Position numbers and translations under genes: made by a program
Assembly: GCA_030152125.1 (NCBI GenBank)
Contig: JASLIR010000009.1
Coordinates: forward strand, 1 to 18,667
DNA: 18,667 nt
DNA from: Alkanindiges sp.
Lineage (GTDB): Bacteria; Pseudomonadota; Gammaproteobacteria; Pseudomonadales; Moraxellaceae
Direction of reading: 5' to 3'
Notes under the pieces: generated by a model
What the model saw: the letters and a program-made list of their open reading frames with translations, nothing else
Database searches by the model: none
Told to the model about the DNA's origin: nothing
Shown: piece by piece, positions 6,814 through 15,391 of the stretch
Layout: the number at the start of each line of letters is the position of its first letter
Numbering within the stretch: position 1 is the stretch's first letter

Positions 6814-7182
6814 ATGATTCAAACCGAAACGATGCTCGACGTGGCAGACAATAGCGGCGCACGTCGCGTACAGTGCATTAAAGTACTGGGCGGCTCTCAT
6901 CGTCGTTATGCTTCCGTTGGCGACATTATCAAAGTGACTGTTAAAGAGGCAATTCCGCGTGGCCGTGTTAAAAAGGGCGACGTGATGAATGCTGTGGTTG
7001 TTCGTACAAAATTCGGTATTCGCCGTCCGGATGGATCTTTGATCCGTTTTGATGACAATGCTGCTGTATTGTTGAACAACAACAAGGCCCCGATCGCTAC
7101 CCGTATTTTCGGGCCAGTGACTCGTGAGCTTCGTACAGAACAGTTCATGAAAATTATTTCATTGGCACCTGAAGTTCTGTAA
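6814..7182 (+). CDS. rplN: 50S ribosomal protein L14
   Basis: A 122-residue protein, of normal length. L14 sits at the subunit interface (bridges B5 and B8) and is the docking site of the silencing factor RsfS. I start it at ATG 6814, giving [27 protein letters not shown]; an in-frame TTG at 6781 would add 11 unrelated residues from inside the hairpin and is rejected. GGAG at 6803-6806 supports ATG 6814. Other family segments are [20 protein letters not shown] and [11 protein letters not shown]. It is the first gene of the spc operon. Confidence 0.97.
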   Translation: MIQTETMLDVADNSGARRVQCIKVLGGSHRRYASVGDIIKVTVKEAIPRGRVKKGDVMNAVVVRTKFGIRRPDGSLIRFDDNAAVLLNNNKAPIATRIFGPVTRELRTEQFMKIISLAPEVL

Positions 7183-7191
7183 GAGGCAGTC

Positions 7192-7512
7192 ATGGCGAAG
7201 ATTAAAAAAGGTGATCAGGGTATCGTGATCACAGGTAAGGAAAAAGGCAAACAGGGTATCGTTTTGTCTGTATCGGAAGATCGCGTTAAGGTCGAAGGCC
7301 TTAACCTGGTTAAGAAGCATAAAAAAGCTAACCAAGCCACTGGCGCCGAAGGCGGTATTGTGACTCAGGAAGCTTCGCTTCATATTTCTAACGTGGCGGT
7401 TTTTAACGCTACAACCCAGAAGGCTGACCGTGTTGGTTACCGCATTGACGACAACGGCGTAAAAACCCGCGTATATACGTCTAACGGTGAACCAGTGGCG
7501 GTGGCGAAGTAA
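7192..7512 (+). CDS. rplX: 50S ribosomal protein L24
   Basis: A 106-residue protein. L24 is an assembly-initiating 50S protein that later borders the tunnel exit. A KOW motif is clear near the start (KKGDQGIVITGKEKGKQGIVL), followed by RVKVEGLNLVKKHKK and GGIVTQEASLHISNVAVFN. It starts 9 nt after rplN and precedes rplE by 15 nt. In E. coli, S8 represses the spc operon at the rplX-rplE junction; I could not make out a matching S8 site here by eye. Confidence 0.97.
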   Translation: MAKIKKGDQGIVITGKEKGKQGIVLSVSEDRVKVEGLNLVKKHKKANQATGAEGGIVTQEASLHISNVAVFNATTQKADRVGYRIDDNGVKTRVYTSNGEPVAVAK

Positions 7513-7527
7513 ATAGGTTGATAGGCA

Positions 7528-8064
7528 ATGGCCAGACTTAAAACACGTTACAACGAAGAACTGAAAGCCAAATTGCAAGAGCAGTTAGGCGTTCAGAATG
7601 TGATGGAAATTCCTCGCATTACTAAAATTACCCTGAACATGGGTGTTGGTGGCGCTTCCCAGGACAAGAAATTGTTGGAAGGTGCTGTAGCTGACATGCA
7701 GTTAATCGCTGGCCAAAAGCCTGTCGTAACGCTTGCACGTAACTCTATCGCTGGTTTTAAAATCCGTGAAGGATGGCCAATCGGCTGTAAAGTTACCTTG
7801 CGTGGCGACCGCATGTACGAATTCCTGGATCGTTTGATTTCTATTACTATCCCTCGTATTCGTGACTTCCGTGGTTTCTCAGCCAAGTCGTTTGACGGTC
7901 GTGGTAACTACTCAATGGGCCTTAAAGAACAGATCGTGTTCCCGGAAATTGAGTTTGATAAAATTGATCGTATTCGTGGTATGGATATTACCATTACAAC
8001 GACTGCTCGTACCGATGACGAAGGCCGTGCACTAATGCGTGCATTTGGCTTCCCGTTTAAATAA
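7528..8064 (+). CDS. rplE: 50S ribosomal protein L5
   Basis: A 178-residue protein, one residue off the E. coli length. L5 binds 5S rRNA in the central protuberance and touches S13 across the interface (bridge B1b). The sequence shows the family segments [17 protein letters not shown] (residues about 25-41), [30 protein letters not shown], and [18 protein letters not shown]. Its C-terminus ([13 protein letters not shown]) is also typical. In E. coli this gene is the entry point of S8 feedback on the spc operon. Confidence 0.98.
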   Translation: MARLKTRYNEELKAKLQEQLGVQNVMEIPRITKITLNMGVGGASQDKKLLEGAVADMQLIAGQKPVVTLARNSIAGFKIREGWPIGCKVTLRGDRMYEFLDRLISITIPRIRDFRGFSAKSFDGRGNYSMGLKEQIVFPEIEFDKIDRIRGMDITITTTARTDDEGRALMRAFGFPFK

Positions 8065-8073
8065 GAGGTCGAT

Positions 8074-8379
8074 ATGGCTAAGAAAGGCATGATTAATCGC
8101 GAATTAAAGCGCGAAAAGACTGTTGCCAAGTTTGCTGCTAAGCGCGCTGAGCTTAAAGCAACCATCAGCAGCAGTACGGCAACTGATGAAGCGCGTATGG
8201 AAGCAATTTTAAAATTGCAATCCTTACCGCGTAACGCATCGCCAATTCGTCTGCGCAACCGTTGTGGTTTGACAGGTCGTCCGCATGGTTATTTCCGCAA
8301 GTTCGGCCTGGCCCGTAACAAACTGCGTGAACTGGTTATGCAAGGTGATGTTCCTGGCGTAGTTAAAGCGAGCTGGTAA
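8074..8379 (+). CDS. rpsN: 30S ribosomal protein S14, zinc-free type
   Basis: A 101-residue protein of the long, zinc-independent (C-minus) class: only one cysteine is present ([11 protein letters not shown]), so the four-Cys zinc ribbon of short S14 forms is absent. This fits proteobacteria and removes the need for zinc-responsive replacement of this protein. S14 lies in the 30S head near S3 and S10. The C-terminal half ([20 protein letters not shown], then [13 protein letters not shown]) carries the conserved rRNA-binding motif. It starts 9 nt after rplE, with AGAGG upstream. Confidence 0.98.
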   Translation: MAKKGMINRELKREKTVAKFAAKRAELKATISSSTATDEARMEAILKLQSLPRNASPIRLRNRCGLTGRPHGYFRKFGLARNKLRELVMQGDVPGVVKASW

Positions 8380-8390
8380 GGGGTAGCACA

Positions 8391-8786
8391 ATGAGTATGC
8401 AAGATACCGTTGCTGACATGTTAACCCGTGTTCGTAACGCACAATTGGCAAAGAAACCTACAGTTTCCATGCCACAGTCAAAATTGAAGCAGGCAATTGC
8501 TGTTGTGCTTCAGTCAGAAGGTTATATTGCTGACGTGTCAGTTGCTGACAACGATGGCAAGCCAACCCTGACTTTGACTTTAAAATATTTTGAAGGCAAA
8601 CCGGTTATTGAAACCGTGAAGCGCGTAAGCCGTCCAGGCCTGCGTCAGTATCGCGGTAAAGATGAACTGCCTCGCGTTAAGCAAGGCCTGGGTGTTGCAA
8701 TTGTTTCAACAAGTAAAGGCATCATGACTGATCGCGCTGCACGTGCTGCTGGCGTGGGCGGTGAAGTGATTGCTTTTGTTTCCTAA
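8391..8786 (+). CDS. rpsH: 30S ribosomal protein S8
   Basis: A 131-residue protein, the normal length. S8 binds the central domain of 16S rRNA and in E. coli represses the spc operon by binding a mimic of that site on the mRNA. The N-terminal [20 protein letters not shown] and the C-terminal [25 protein letters not shown], shown in two adjoining parts of the chain, are diagnostic; the Ser-Thr-Ser-Lys-Gly patch contacts RNA. It starts 11 nt after rpsN. Confidence 0.98.
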   Translation: MSMQDTVADMLTRVRNAQLAKKPTVSMPQSKLKQAIAVVLQSEGYIADVSVADNDGKPTLTLTLKYFEGKPVIETVKRVSRPGLRQYRGKDELPRVKQGLGVAIVSTSKGIMTDRAARAAGVGGEVIAFVS

Positions 8787-8799
8787 TAGGTGATTCCTC

Positions 8800-9333
8800 A
8801 TGTCTCGTGTGGCTAAAGCCCCGGTAACTCTACCCACTGGTGTAGCAGTTACCCAGAACGGCCAGCAGGTCCAAGTGAAAGGCGACAAAGGTACGCTGTC
8901 TTTCAACCTGCATGCGCTGGTCGAGCTAAAACAGGAAGACGGTAAAGCTGTATTTGCTCCAGTTACTCCTAACCAGGAAGGCTGGATGCAGGCCGGTACC
9001 GCTCGCGCTGTTTTGAATAACTTGGTAACTGGTGTTAGCAAAGGTTTTGAGCGTAAGCTTCAGTTGGTTGGTGTAGGTTATAAAGCCGCAGTAAAAGGTA
9101 CTATTGTGAACCTGGCGCTGGGCTATTCCCACCCAATCGACTTTCAGTTGCCTGAAGGCGTAACTGCTGAAACCCCAACCCCGACTGAAATTATCCTGAA
9201 GTCTATCGACAAGGAAAAATTAGGTCAGGTTGCTGCTAACATTCGTGCATTCCGTCCGCCAGAGCCTTATAAGGGCAAGGGTGTTCGTTATGTGGATGAA
9301 GTTATCATCCGTAAAGAAGCTAAGAAGAAGTAA
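8800..9333 (+). CDS. rplF: 50S ribosomal protein L6
   Basis: A 177-residue protein, the normal length. L6 has two similar domains and lies at the base of the L7/L12 stalk, near the factor-binding site and the sarcin-ricin loop. The first domain begins [17 protein letters not shown]; the second contains [17 protein letters not shown] and ends in the hallmark [18 protein letters not shown], followed by a basic tail (KEAKKK). ATG 8800 has AGGTGA upstream. It follows rpsH by 13 nt. Confidence 0.98.
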   Translation: MSRVAKAPVTLPTGVAVTQNGQQVQVKGDKGTLSFNLHALVELKQEDGKAVFAPVTPNQEGWMQAGTARAVLNNLVTGVSKGFERKLQLVGVGYKAAVKGTIVNLALGYSHPIDFQLPEGVTAETPTPTEIILKSIDKEKLGQVAANIRAFRPPEPYKGKGVRYVDEVIIRKEAKKK

Positions 9334-9348
9334 GGCGCGAGGTTCTAT

Positions 9349-9699
9349 ATGAACGAGAAGAAACAATCCCGTTTGCGTCGTGCCAAAAGCACACGCTTGC
9401 ACATCCGTGCATTGGGTGCGACTCGCCTGTGTGTAAATCGCACACCGCGTCACATCTATGCTCAAATTATTTCTGCAGATGGTGGCAAAGTTTTGGCGCA
9501 AGCCTCTACGCTTGATGCTCAATTACGCTCTGGTGCTACAGGCAATATCGATGCAGCAACCAAAGTTGGCGCCCTGATTGCTGAACGTGCGAAAGCTGCT
9601 GGTGTTACCAAAGTTGCTTTTGACCGTTCTGGTTTTAAATATCATGGCCGTATTAAAGCTTTGGCTGATGCTGCCCGTGAAGCTGGTCTGGAGTTCTAA
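9349..9699 (+). CDS. rplR: 50S ribosomal protein L18
   Basis: A 116-residue protein, the normal length. L18 binds 5S rRNA together with L5 in the central protuberance. Its arginine-rich N-terminus ([19 protein letters not shown]) is the 5S-binding tail; family segments [18 protein letters not shown] and [28 protein letters not shown], the latter in two parts ([15 protein letters not shown] and [11 protein letters not shown]), close the protein. A GAGG element precedes the ATG. It ends 2 nt before rpsE. Confidence 0.98.
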   Translation: MNEKKQSRLRRAKSTRLHIRALGATRLCVNRTPRHIYAQIISADGGKVLAQASTLDAQLRSGATGNIDAATKVGALIAERAKAAGVTKVAFDRSGFKYHGRIKALADAAREAGLEF

Positions 9700-9701
9700 T
9701 C

Positions 9702-10199
9702 ATGGCGAAAGTTGAACAAAACGAAGGCTTTGTAGAGAAGCTGGTTGCCGTTGACCGTGTAGCTAAAGTAGTTAAAGGTGGTCGTATTTTCTCCTTCACA
9801 GCACTGACTGTGGTAGGTGATGGTAATGGCCGCGTTGGCTTTGGTCGTGGTAAGGCGCGTGAAGTGCCAGCTGCTATTCAAAAAGCGCTGGAAGCTGCCC
9901 GTCGCAACATGATTTCTGTTGACCTGAACGGTTCTACCCTGCAACATCCGGTAAACGCTGCTCACGGTGCCAGCCGCATTTATATGCAGCCTGCATCTGA
10001 AGGTACCGGCGTTATCGCTGGTGGCGCAATGCGCGCTGTACTGGAAGTTGCCGGTGTACAAAACGTACTGGCCAAGTGTTACGGTTCTACCAATGCGACT
10101 AACGTTGTTTATGCAACATTCAAGGGTCTGAAGAATATGACTTCTCCTGAGAAAGTAGCAGCTAAACGCGGTAAGTCTGTTGAAGAAATTCAAGGGTAA
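9702..10199 (+). CDS. rpsE: 30S ribosomal protein S5
   Basis: A 165-residue protein, close to the E. coli length. S5 helps form the mRNA entry channel and affects decoding accuracy. The loop [14 protein letters not shown] (19-32) is where spectinomycin-resistance changes map in E. coli; it looks wild-type. The double-stranded-RNA-binding-like N domain continues into [20 protein letters not shown] (38-57). Its ribosome site (GGAG) lies inside the end of rplR, only 2 nt of spacer being present. Confidence 0.98.
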   Translation: MAKVEQNEGFVEKLVAVDRVAKVVKGGRIFSFTALTVVGDGNGRVGFGRGKAREVPAAIQKALEAARRNMISVDLNGSTLQHPVNAAHGASRIYMQPASEGTGVIAGGAMRAVLEVAGVQNVLAKCYGSTNATNVVYATFKGLKNMTSPEKVAAKRGKSVEEIQG

Positions 10200-10204
10200 T
10201 TGAC

Positions 10205-10387
10205 ATGACTGCAAAGACAATTAAGATTACCCAGACTAAATCTGCTGCACACCGTTTGAAAAATCACAAACTGTGTCTGCAAGGTTTGGGTTTACGTCGC
10301 ATTGGTCATACAGTAGAAGTGATTGATACTCCTTCTAACCGTGGCATGATCAATAAAGTTTACTATATGGTTAGTGTAGAGGAATAA
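10205..10387 (+). CDS. rpmD: 50S ribosomal protein L30
   Basis: A 60-residue protein, the typical bacterial short form. L30 lies on the back of the 50S, contacting 23S domain II. It shows the family pattern [43 protein letters not shown], in two adjoining parts ([15 protein letters not shown] and TPSNRGMI), and a final valine-rich strand. It is five bases downstream of rpsE and three upstream of rplO; its ribosome site (AAGGG) overlaps the rpsE end. Confidence 0.96.
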   Translation: MTAKTIKITQTKSAAHRLKNHKLCLQGLGLRRIGHTVEVIDTPSNRGMINKVYYMVSVEE

Positions 10388-10390
10388 ACC

Positions 10391-10831
10391 ATGACTCTGC
10401 GTTTAAATGAACTTGCGCCTGCAGAAGGCGCCAAGCGCGAACATCGCCGCTTGGGTCGTGGTATTGGTTCCGGTTTAGGCAAAACTGGTGGTCGTGGTGT
10501 TAAAGGCCAGACCTCCCGTAGCGGTTCTGGTATCCGTGCCGGCTTTGAAGGCGGCCAGATGCCAATTTACCGTCGTCTGCCTAAATTTGGTTTCACTAGC
10601 CAATTGGCACTCAAAACAGCAGAAGTTCGTCTGTCTGAGTTAAATAAAGTCGAAGGTGACGTTGTTAGCCTTGCAACTTTGAAAGCTGCTAATGTGGTAC
10701 GTAGCGATAAAACTCGCGCACGTATCGTGTTGTCTGGCGACATTACCCGTGCATTTACTGTACAGGGTGTAGCGCTGACCAAAGGTGCAAAAGCGGCAAT
10801 TGAAGCTGCAGGCGGAAAGGTTGAGGAGTAA
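10391..10831 (+). CDS. rplO: 50S ribosomal protein L15
   Basis: A 146-residue protein, two longer than in E. coli. L15 is a late-assembly 50S protein with a long basic, glycine-rich N-terminal extension that threads through 23S rRNA: here [18 protein letters not shown] and [20 protein letters not shown]. The globular C-terminal half contains [17 protein letters not shown] and ends [15 protein letters not shown]. Near its end, GAGGAG at 10823-10828 serves as the ribosome site for secY. Confidence 0.98.
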   Translation: MTLRLNELAPAEGAKREHRRLGRGIGSGLGKTGGRGVKGQTSRSGSGIRAGFEGGQMPIYRRLPKFGFTSQLALKTAEVRLSELNKVEGDVVSLATLKAANVVRSDKTRARIVLSGDITRAFTVQGVALTKGAKAAIEAAGGKVEE

Positions 10832-10837
10832 TCCCAA

Positions 10838-12199
10838 GTGGCTGTGCCTCCAAGCAATGTGATGGATAGCGTTCAATACGCACGGAAAAGCCCGAAATTT
10901 CACCAGAAATATCGGGATATCATTAGTCGTTTATTATTTTTGCTTGGTGCTTTGCTGGTGTTTCGACTGGGAGCACATATCCCGGTTCCCGGCATCAATC
11001 CTGAGCGTTTGGCGCAGTTATTTGAACAGAATAAAGATACTATCTTAAGCCTGTTCAACATGTTTTCCGGTGGTGCATTAGAGCGCATGTCGATACTTGC
11101 GCTCGGCATCATGCCGTACATTTCTGCTTCGATCATCGTACAGCTGATGGCAACCGTGTTGCCATCGCTGGAAGCCTTGAAGAAGGAAGGTGAAGCGGGT
11201 CGTCGGAAAATTAATCAGTACACCCGTCAGGGTACCCTGTTGCTGGGTTTAATCCAGGCAGTAGGGATGTGTGCCGGCTTGCAAAGCCAGGGCATTACAT
11301 TGAGTACCGGTTTAAGTTTCTATGTACCTGCGGTGACCTCTCTTCTGGCTGGTACCATGTTCCTGATGTGGCTGGGTGAACAAATCACCGAGCGCGGCAT
11401 TGGTAATGGTATCTCGATGATCATTTTTGCCGGTATTGTGGCAACACTACCTGCACTCGTGTTACAGGCTATTGAATCGGTTAACCAGAATCAGACCAGT
11501 CTGATTGCGTTACTGGTTTTAAGCCTGTTGTCGCTGGTGGTAGTGGCTGCGGTTATTTTCATTGAAAAAGCCCAGCGCCGTATTCCCGTCAACTATGCGC
11601 AGAAACAGCAGGGCAGGAAAGTATTTACAGCTGAACAAACCCATTTGCCATTAAAAATTAATATGGCAGGTGTGATTCCGGCAATTTTTGCCAGTTCACT
11701 GTTACTGTTCCCGGCAAGCCTGGGGCAATGGGTAGGTAGTTCTGATCCTAACGCTGGTATTGTAAAAAGCTTTTTACAGGACATGGCGTTGGTGCTGTCA
11801 CCTGGTCAACCGTTGTATCTGGTGTTGTTTGGTGCTCTGATTATTTTCTTCTGTTACTTTTATACCGCGCTGGTATTTAGTCCGAAGGAAGTATCCGAAA
11901 ACCTGAAACGTAGCGGTGCTTATGTACCTGGTATCCGACCTGGTGACCAGACTGCACGCTATTTGGATCATATTCTGAATCGACTGACGTTTATTGGCGC
12001 GATTTATATCACGGTGGTGTGTTTAATGCCGATGATATTACAGGCGGCCTATAGTGCTCCTATTCACCTGGGTGGTACTTCAGTGCTGATTGTGGTTGTA
12101 GTGGTTATGGACTTCATGGCCCAGCTACAGGCACACCTGACGTCGCACCAGTATGAAAATCAGTCACTAATGAGAAAGTCCCCGTCACTGTTTAAGTGA
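10838..12199 (+). CDS. secY: Preprotein translocase subunit SecY
   Basis: A 453-residue inner-membrane protein (443 in E. coli) that forms the channel of the Sec translocon with SecE and SecG. About ten hydrophobic segments are visible, starting near 31-45. SGGALERMSILALGIMPYISA (78-98) covers the plug and TM2 start, written here as SGGALERMSILALG plus IMPYISA. The cytoplasmic loop with Arg247-Arg248 (QRRIPVNYAQKQQGRK) and the SecA/ribosome-contact loop GAYVPGIRPGDQTARYL with Arg367 are conserved. I use GTG 10838, since GAGGAG lies 9 nt upstream; ATG 10862 is the alternative. The gene follows rplO by 6 nt. Confidence 0.97.
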   Translation: MAVPPSNVMDSVQYARKSPKFHQKYRDIISRLLFLLGALLVFRLGAHIPVPGINPERLAQLFEQNKDTILSLFNMFSGGALERMSILALGIMPYISASIIVQLMATVLPSLEALKKEGEAGRRKINQYTRQGTLLLGLIQAVGMCAGLQSQGITLSTGLSFYVPAVTSLLAGTMFLMWLGEQITERGIGNGISMIIFAGIVATLPALVLQAIESVNQNQTSLIALLVLSLLSLVVVAAVIFIEKAQRRIPVNYAQKQQGRKVFTAEQTHLPLKINMAGVIPAIFASSLLLFPASLGQWVGSSDPNAGIVKSFLQDMALVLSPGQPLYLVLFGALIIFFCYFYTALVFSPKEVSENLKRSGAYVPGIRPGDQTARYLDHILNRLTFIGAIYITVVCLMPMILQAAYSAPIHLGGTSVLIVVVVVMDFMAQLQAHLTSHQYENQSLMRKSPSLFK

Positions 12200-12233
12200 T
12201 GTGGTGACTGATGAAACCTAGAGGTTGTTTAAC

Positions 12234-12350
12234 ATGAAAGTTCAAGCTTCTGTTAAAAAGATTTGCGGTAACTGTAAAGTAATCCGCCGTAATGGGGTAA
12301 TTCGCGTAATTTGTAGCGTTGAACCTCGCCACAAGCAGCGTCAAGGTTAA
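12234..12350 (+). CDS. rpmJ: 50S ribosomal protein L36, zinc-binding type
   Basis: A 38-residue protein, the normal length, in the classical place after secY. It begins [20 protein letters not shown] and keeps the zinc ligands Cys11, Cys14, Cys27 and His33 (C+ form). L36 binds 23S rRNA near the L7/L12 stalk base. In bacteria with a zinc-free paralogue, Zur can switch the two; only this zinc form is in the window. GAGG (12221-12224) is the ribosome site. It is the last spc-operon gene, 34 nt after secY. Confidence 0.97.
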   Translation: MKVQASVKKICGNCKVIRRNGVIRVICSVEPRHKQRQG

Positions 12351-12367
12351 TTTAATCTGTTGACCTG

Positions 12368-12397
12368 TTGATTTTATCAGGCGAATTGCGTTATCAT
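12368..12397 (+). promoter_or_regulatory. Probable alpha operon promoter
   Basis: TTGATT (12368-12373), an 18-nt spacer and TATCAT (12392-12397; 5 of 6 consensus bases), followed by the GC-rich stretch CCGCCCCC. The start would lie near 12404, leaving about 73 nt before rpsM. A second good -35-like hexamer (TTGACC, 12360-12365) has no matching -10. The -10 overlaps the left arm of the 12-bp hairpin that follows. Position between rpmJ and rpsM fits the alpha operon promoter of other gammaproteobacteria. Confidence 0.6.
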
Positions 12398-12430
12398 CCG
12401 CCCCCTCATAATTTTGATGGGGCGGATGAT
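12393..12430 (+). terminator. Hairpin at the spc/alpha junction, possible spc terminator
   Basis: ATCATCCGCCCC (12393-12404) and GGGGCGGATGAT (12419-12430) pair perfectly over 12 bp around a 14-nt loop. Directly after it comes TTTATC, a short T-rich run, so it could act as a weak intrinsic terminator or attenuator for spc transcripts. Because the alpha promoter overlaps the left arm, RNA started locally cannot form the stem. It may equally be an RNA-processing site. Confidence 0.6.
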
Positions 12431-12476
12431 TTTATCAAACGCTTTCGTCTAATTGTTGTCTCTTTGGAGAAAATGA

Positions 12477-12833
12477 ATGGCTCGTATTGCCGGTGTTAAC
12501 ATTCCGGATAACAAGCATGCTGTCATTTCTTTGACTTACATTTTTGGTGTTGGCCGTCACACCGCAGCAAACATTTTGTCTGCTGTTGGTATTGCGCCTA
12601 CAACCAAAATCCGTGAGTTGAATGATGTACAGCTCGATGCGATTCGTGCGGAAGTTGCCAAGGTTCCTACCGAAGGTGATTTACGTCGCGAAGTTTCCAT
12701 GAACATTAAACGTTTAATGGATTTAGGCTGCTACCGCGGTCTGCGTCATCGTCGTGGCTTGCCTGTCCGTGGTCAGCGCACCAAAACTAACGCCCGTACT
12801 CGTAAGGGTCCGCGCAAACCAATTAAGAAATAA
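12477..12833 (+). CDS. rpsM: 30S ribosomal protein S13
   Basis: A 118-residue protein, the E. coli length. S13 in the 30S head contacts the P-site tRNA and, through bridges B1a and B1b, the 50S protein L5. It starts [20 protein letters not shown], has a helix-hairpin-helix-like [14 protein letters not shown], the segment [20 protein letters not shown], and a basic tail ending RKPIKK. GGAGA (12466-12470) fits ATG 12477; an out-of-frame ATG at 12473 opens only eight codons. It is the first alpha gene, where S4 feedback acts in E. coli through an mRNA pseudoknot that I could not identify here. Confidence 0.98.
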   Translation: MARIAGVNIPDNKHAVISLTYIFGVGRHTAANILSAVGIAPTTKIRELNDVQLDAIRAEVAKVPTEGDLRREVSMNIKRLMDLGCYRGLRHRRGLPVRGQRTKTNARTRKGPRKPIKK

Positions 12834-12854
12834 TTGATTTCTGGAAGCTAAAAG

Positions 12855-13241
12855 ATGGCTAAAGATACTCGCACCCGCAAGAAGGTCACCCGTACCGTCT
12901 CTGAAGGTGTAGCCCACATTCACGCGTCTTTTAATAACACCATTGTGACTATTACCGATCGTCAGGGTAATGCACTGGCTTGGGCCACCTCCGGTGGACA
13001 AGGCTTCCGTGGATCGCGTAAATCTACTCCATTTGCCGCACAGGTTGCTGCAGAAGTTGCCGGTAAGGCAGCGCTGGATTACGGTTTAAAAAACTTGGAC
13101 GTTCTTGTAAAAGGACCGGGTCCAGGTCGTGAGTCTGCGGTTCGTGCTTTAGGCGCAGTGGGTTATAAAATTAACAGCATTACCGATGTGACGCCTATTC
13201 CTCACAACGGTTGCCGTCCGCCGAAAAAACGTCGCGTTTAA
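12855..13241 (+). CDS. rpsK: 30S ribosomal protein S11
   Basis: A 128-residue protein, one shorter than in E. coli. S11 lies on the 30S platform by the E site and contacts the Shine-Dalgarno helix region. Family segments are [38 protein letters not shown], and the C-terminal [15 protein letters not shown]; Asn118-Gly119 there corresponds to the asparagine (119 in E. coli) that turns into isoaspartate. It follows rpsM by 21 nt. Confidence 0.98.
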
Positions 13242-13253
13242 GGAGACTCATTC

Positions 13254-13877
13254 ATGGCTCGTTATATAGGTCCAAAATGCAAGCTCTCCCGTCGCGAAGG
13301 GACAGACCTGCAGTTAAAATCCGGCGTTAAACCATTTGACGTCAAAACCAAAAAATCTGCTAAAGCGCCTGGCCAGCATGGTCAAGCCCGTGGTAAGCAG
13401 TCTGAATATTCTTTACAGTTACGCGAAAAGCAAAAAGTACGTCGTATGTACGGTGTGTTAGAGCGTCAATTCAGTAACTACTACAAAGAAGCTGCGCGTA
13501 GCAAAGGTGCGACTGGTGAAAACCTGTTACAACTTTTGGAAAGCCGCTTGGATAACGTGGTTTACCGTTTAGGTTTTGGCTCTACCCGTGCCGAAGCCCG
13601 TCAACTGGTAAGTCACCGTAGCATTACGCTGAATGGTCGCCGTGTGAACATTGCGTCTATTCAGGTAAAACCAGGTGATGTGATTTCGGTACACGAAGGC
13701 GCTAAAAATCAGTTGCGTATTAAAAATGCGATTGAGTTAGGCGTTCAGCGTGGTGTTGCTCCATGGTTAGACGTGGATCACACTAAACTTGAAGGTACCT
13801 TCAAGGCTGTTCCTGACCGTTCCGATCTACCTGCCGAAATCAACGAAAGTTTGATTGTTGAATTGTATTCGAAATAA
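13254..13877 (+). CDS. rpsD: 30S ribosomal protein S4, zinc-free type
   Basis: A 207-residue protein (206 in E. coli) of the C-minus class: a single cysteine (Cys9), with no zinc cluster at the N-terminus. S4 starts assembly of the 16S 5' domain, helps form the mRNA entry site with S3 and S5, and in E. coli represses the alpha operon. The S4 RNA-binding domain is about 98-160, with [20 protein letters not shown] and [16 protein letters not shown] strong ribosome site (AAGGAG) precedes ATG 13254, 12 nt after rpsK. Confidence 0.98.
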   Translation: MARYIGPKCKLSRREGTDLQLKSGVKPFDVKTKKSAKAPGQHGQARGKQSEYSLQLREKQKVRRMYGVLERQFSNYYKEAARSKGATGENLLQLLESRLDNVVYRLGFGSTRAEARQLVSHRSITLNGRRVNIASIQVKPGDVISVHEGAKNQLRIKNAIELGVQRGVAPWLDVDHTKLEGTFKAVPDRSDLPAEINESLIVELYSK

Positions 13878-13893
13878 TCCTTGAGGTGGCAAA

Positions 13894-14901
13894 ATGACGC
13901 GTACTGCTAACGAGTTTCTCACTCCGCAAGCGATTAAGGTCGATGCGGTTAGTGGAACCTCGGCAAAAGTAATTCTTGAGCCTTTAGAGCGTGGTTTCGG
14001 CCACACTCTGGGCAATGCCTTGCGTCGCATCTTACTCTCTTCCTTGCCCGGCGCTGCTGTGGTTGAAGTGGAAGTTGAGGGTGTTGAGCATGAGTACAGT
14101 ACTTTAGAAGGATTGCAGCAGGACATCGTCGAGCTCTTGCTGAACCTTAAAGGATTGTCAATTAAGCTGTTTGAACAGAGCGAAGCGTATTTGACATTGG
14201 ACAAACAGGGTCCTGGCGATGTAACAGCCGCTGACCTGCGTTTGCCGCACAATGTTGAAATTGTAAACCCTGAACATGTGATTGGTACACTGGGTGCCAA
14301 CGGCCATTTAAAAATGCGCCTGAAAGTTACCCAGGGTCGTGGTTATGAGCCTGCTGATGCGCGTTTCCCGGAAGGCGAAACACGTCCAGTTGGCCGCTTG
14401 CAGCTTGATGCAAGCTACAGTCCGATCAAACGCGTTTCTTACACTGTTGAGAATGCGCGCGTTGAACAACGTACTGACCTTGACAAACTGGTCATTGATC
14501 TGGAAACCAACGGTACTGTTGATCCGGAAGAAGCAATCCGCAAAGCTGCAACTATTCTGCAGCAGCAAATTGCGATTTTCGTTGATCTACAGAAAGATCA
14601 TGCACCAGAGCCTGTACAGAGCCGCGAAGAGGTTGATCCTATTCTGCTGCGCCCTGTAGATGATCTGGAGTTGACCGTTCGCTCTGCAAACTGTTTGAAG
14701 GCAGAAAACATTTACTACATCGGTGATCTCGTACAGCGCACTGAGGTTGAGTTGCTGAAAACGCCTAACCTTGGTAAGAAGTCTTTAACCGAGATTAAAG
14801 ATGTGTTGGCTTCCAAAGGCTTATCGCTTGGCATGCGTCTGGATAACTGGCCTCCAGCCAGTTTACGTGTAGACGATCGTTTTGCCTACCGTAGCCGTTA
14901 A
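13894..14901 (+). CDS. rpoA: DNA-directed RNA polymerase subunit alpha
   Basis: A 335-residue protein, of usual length. The N-terminal domain (to about 235) dimerises and starts assembly of the polymerase, with [20 protein letters not shown] at 28-47. A linker leads to the C-terminal domain (about 250-325), which binds UP elements and activators. The determinants Arg263, Asn266, Cys267 and Lys269, and Gly294, Lys296 and Ser297, match E. coli Arg265, Asn268, Cys269, Lys271, Gly296, Lys298 and Ser299, so UP-element recognition should be intact. TTGAGGTGG lies before ATG 13894. It is placed between rpsD and rplQ, as usual. Confidence 0.99.
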   Translation: MTRTANEFLTPQAIKVDAVSGTSAKVILEPLERGFGHTLGNALRRILLSSLPGAAVVEVEVEGVEHEYSTLEGLQQDIVELLLNLKGLSIKLFEQSEAYLTLDKQGPGDVTAADLRLPHNVEIVNPEHVIGTLGANGHLKMRLKVTQGRGYEPADARFPEGETRPVGRLQLDASYSPIKRVSYTVENARVEQRTDLDKLVIDLETNGTVDPEEAIRKAATILQQQIAIFVDLQKDHAPEPVQSREEVDPILLRPVDDLELTVRSANCLKAENIYYIGDLVQRTEVELLKTPNLGKKSLTEIKDVLASKGLSLGMRLDNWPPASLRVDDRFAYRSR

Positions 14902-14918
14902 TTTGTAGGATATTCACC

Positions 14919-15302
14919 ATGCGTCATCGTAATAGTGGTGTGAAGTTAGGCCGTACCAGCAGCCATCGTAAAGCCCTGTTTCAAAACTTGGCTATCGCGC
15001 TGTTTGAGCACGAACTGATTAAGACAACTTTGCCTAAAGCGAAAGAGCTACGCCGCGTTGCTGAGCCTTTAATCACTTTAGCAAAGAACGACACCGTTGC
15101 TAACCGCCGTCTGGCTTTTGCCCGCACGCGTAATGCTGCAACAGTTGGCAAGTTATTTACTGTACTTGGTCCTCGTTATAAAGAGCGTCAAGGCGGTTAC
15201 TTGCGTGTACTGAAAGCTGGCTTCCGTGCTGGTGATGCTGCGCCTATGGCATATGTAGAATTAGTTGATCGTGAATTGACTAAGCCTGCAGCTGCTGAAT
15301 AA
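14919..15302 (+). CDS. rplQ: 50S ribosomal protein L17
   Basis: A 127-residue protein, the E. coli length. L17 lies near the tunnel exit on the back of the 50S. It begins [20 protein letters not shown] and has [20 protein letters not shown] and [21 protein letters not shown], the last in two parts ([12 protein letters not shown] and DAAPMAYVE). AGGA precedes ATG 14919, 17 nt after rpoA. It is the last gene of the alpha operon and of the whole ribosomal block, and a strong terminator follows within 20 nt. Confidence 0.98.
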   Translation: MRHRNSGVKLGRTSSHRKALFQNLAIALFEHELIKTTLPKAKELRRVAEPLITLAKNDTVANRRLAFARTRNAATVGKLFTVLGPRYKERQGGYLRVLKAGFRAGDAAPMAYVELVDRELTKPAAAE

Positions 15303-15321
15303 GTACTGCGCTAGCTGTAAG

Positions 15322-15350
15322 AAAAAATCGACCTTCGGGTCGATTTTTTT
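15322..15350 (+). terminator. Intrinsic terminator of the alpha operon
   Basis: The arms 15322-15333 and 15338-15349 form a perfect 12-bp stem closed by a TTCG tetraloop of the very stable C(UUCG)G type, with a run of seven T at 15344-15350. The matching A run on the left would allow termination on the minus strand too. It lies 20 nt after the rplQ stop. Confidence 0.95.
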
Positions 15351-15351
15351 A

Positions 15352-15360
15352 TGTTATAAG
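15352..15360 (+). promoter_or_regulatory. Possible extended -10 promoter of the esterase
   Basis: TGTTATAAG matches the extended -10 form (TG, one base, then TATAAG, 5 of 6). It lies just after the terminator and has no recognisable -35, as the -35 window falls in the terminator stem. A start near 15367 would leave a leader of about 25 nt with AAAGGA before the ATG. It is the only plausible promoter in the 41-nt gap. Confidence 0.35.
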
Positions 15361-15391
15361 GTTTTATTTTTCGCAAAGGACGTCGTACATC

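Noticed and set aside
7505..7540. S8 repressor site at the rplX-rplE junction
   Set aside because: Expected from E. coli, but I could not find a convincing match to the S8-binding helix by eye.
9696..10220. 174-codon minus-strand frame opposite rpsE
   Set aside because: Antisense shadow of rpsE; no ribosome site or domain.
12473..12499. Eight-codon ATG frame overlapping the rpsM start
   Set aside because: Only 2 nt from the GGAGA site, too close for efficient initiation, and very short; ATG 12477 is well spaced.
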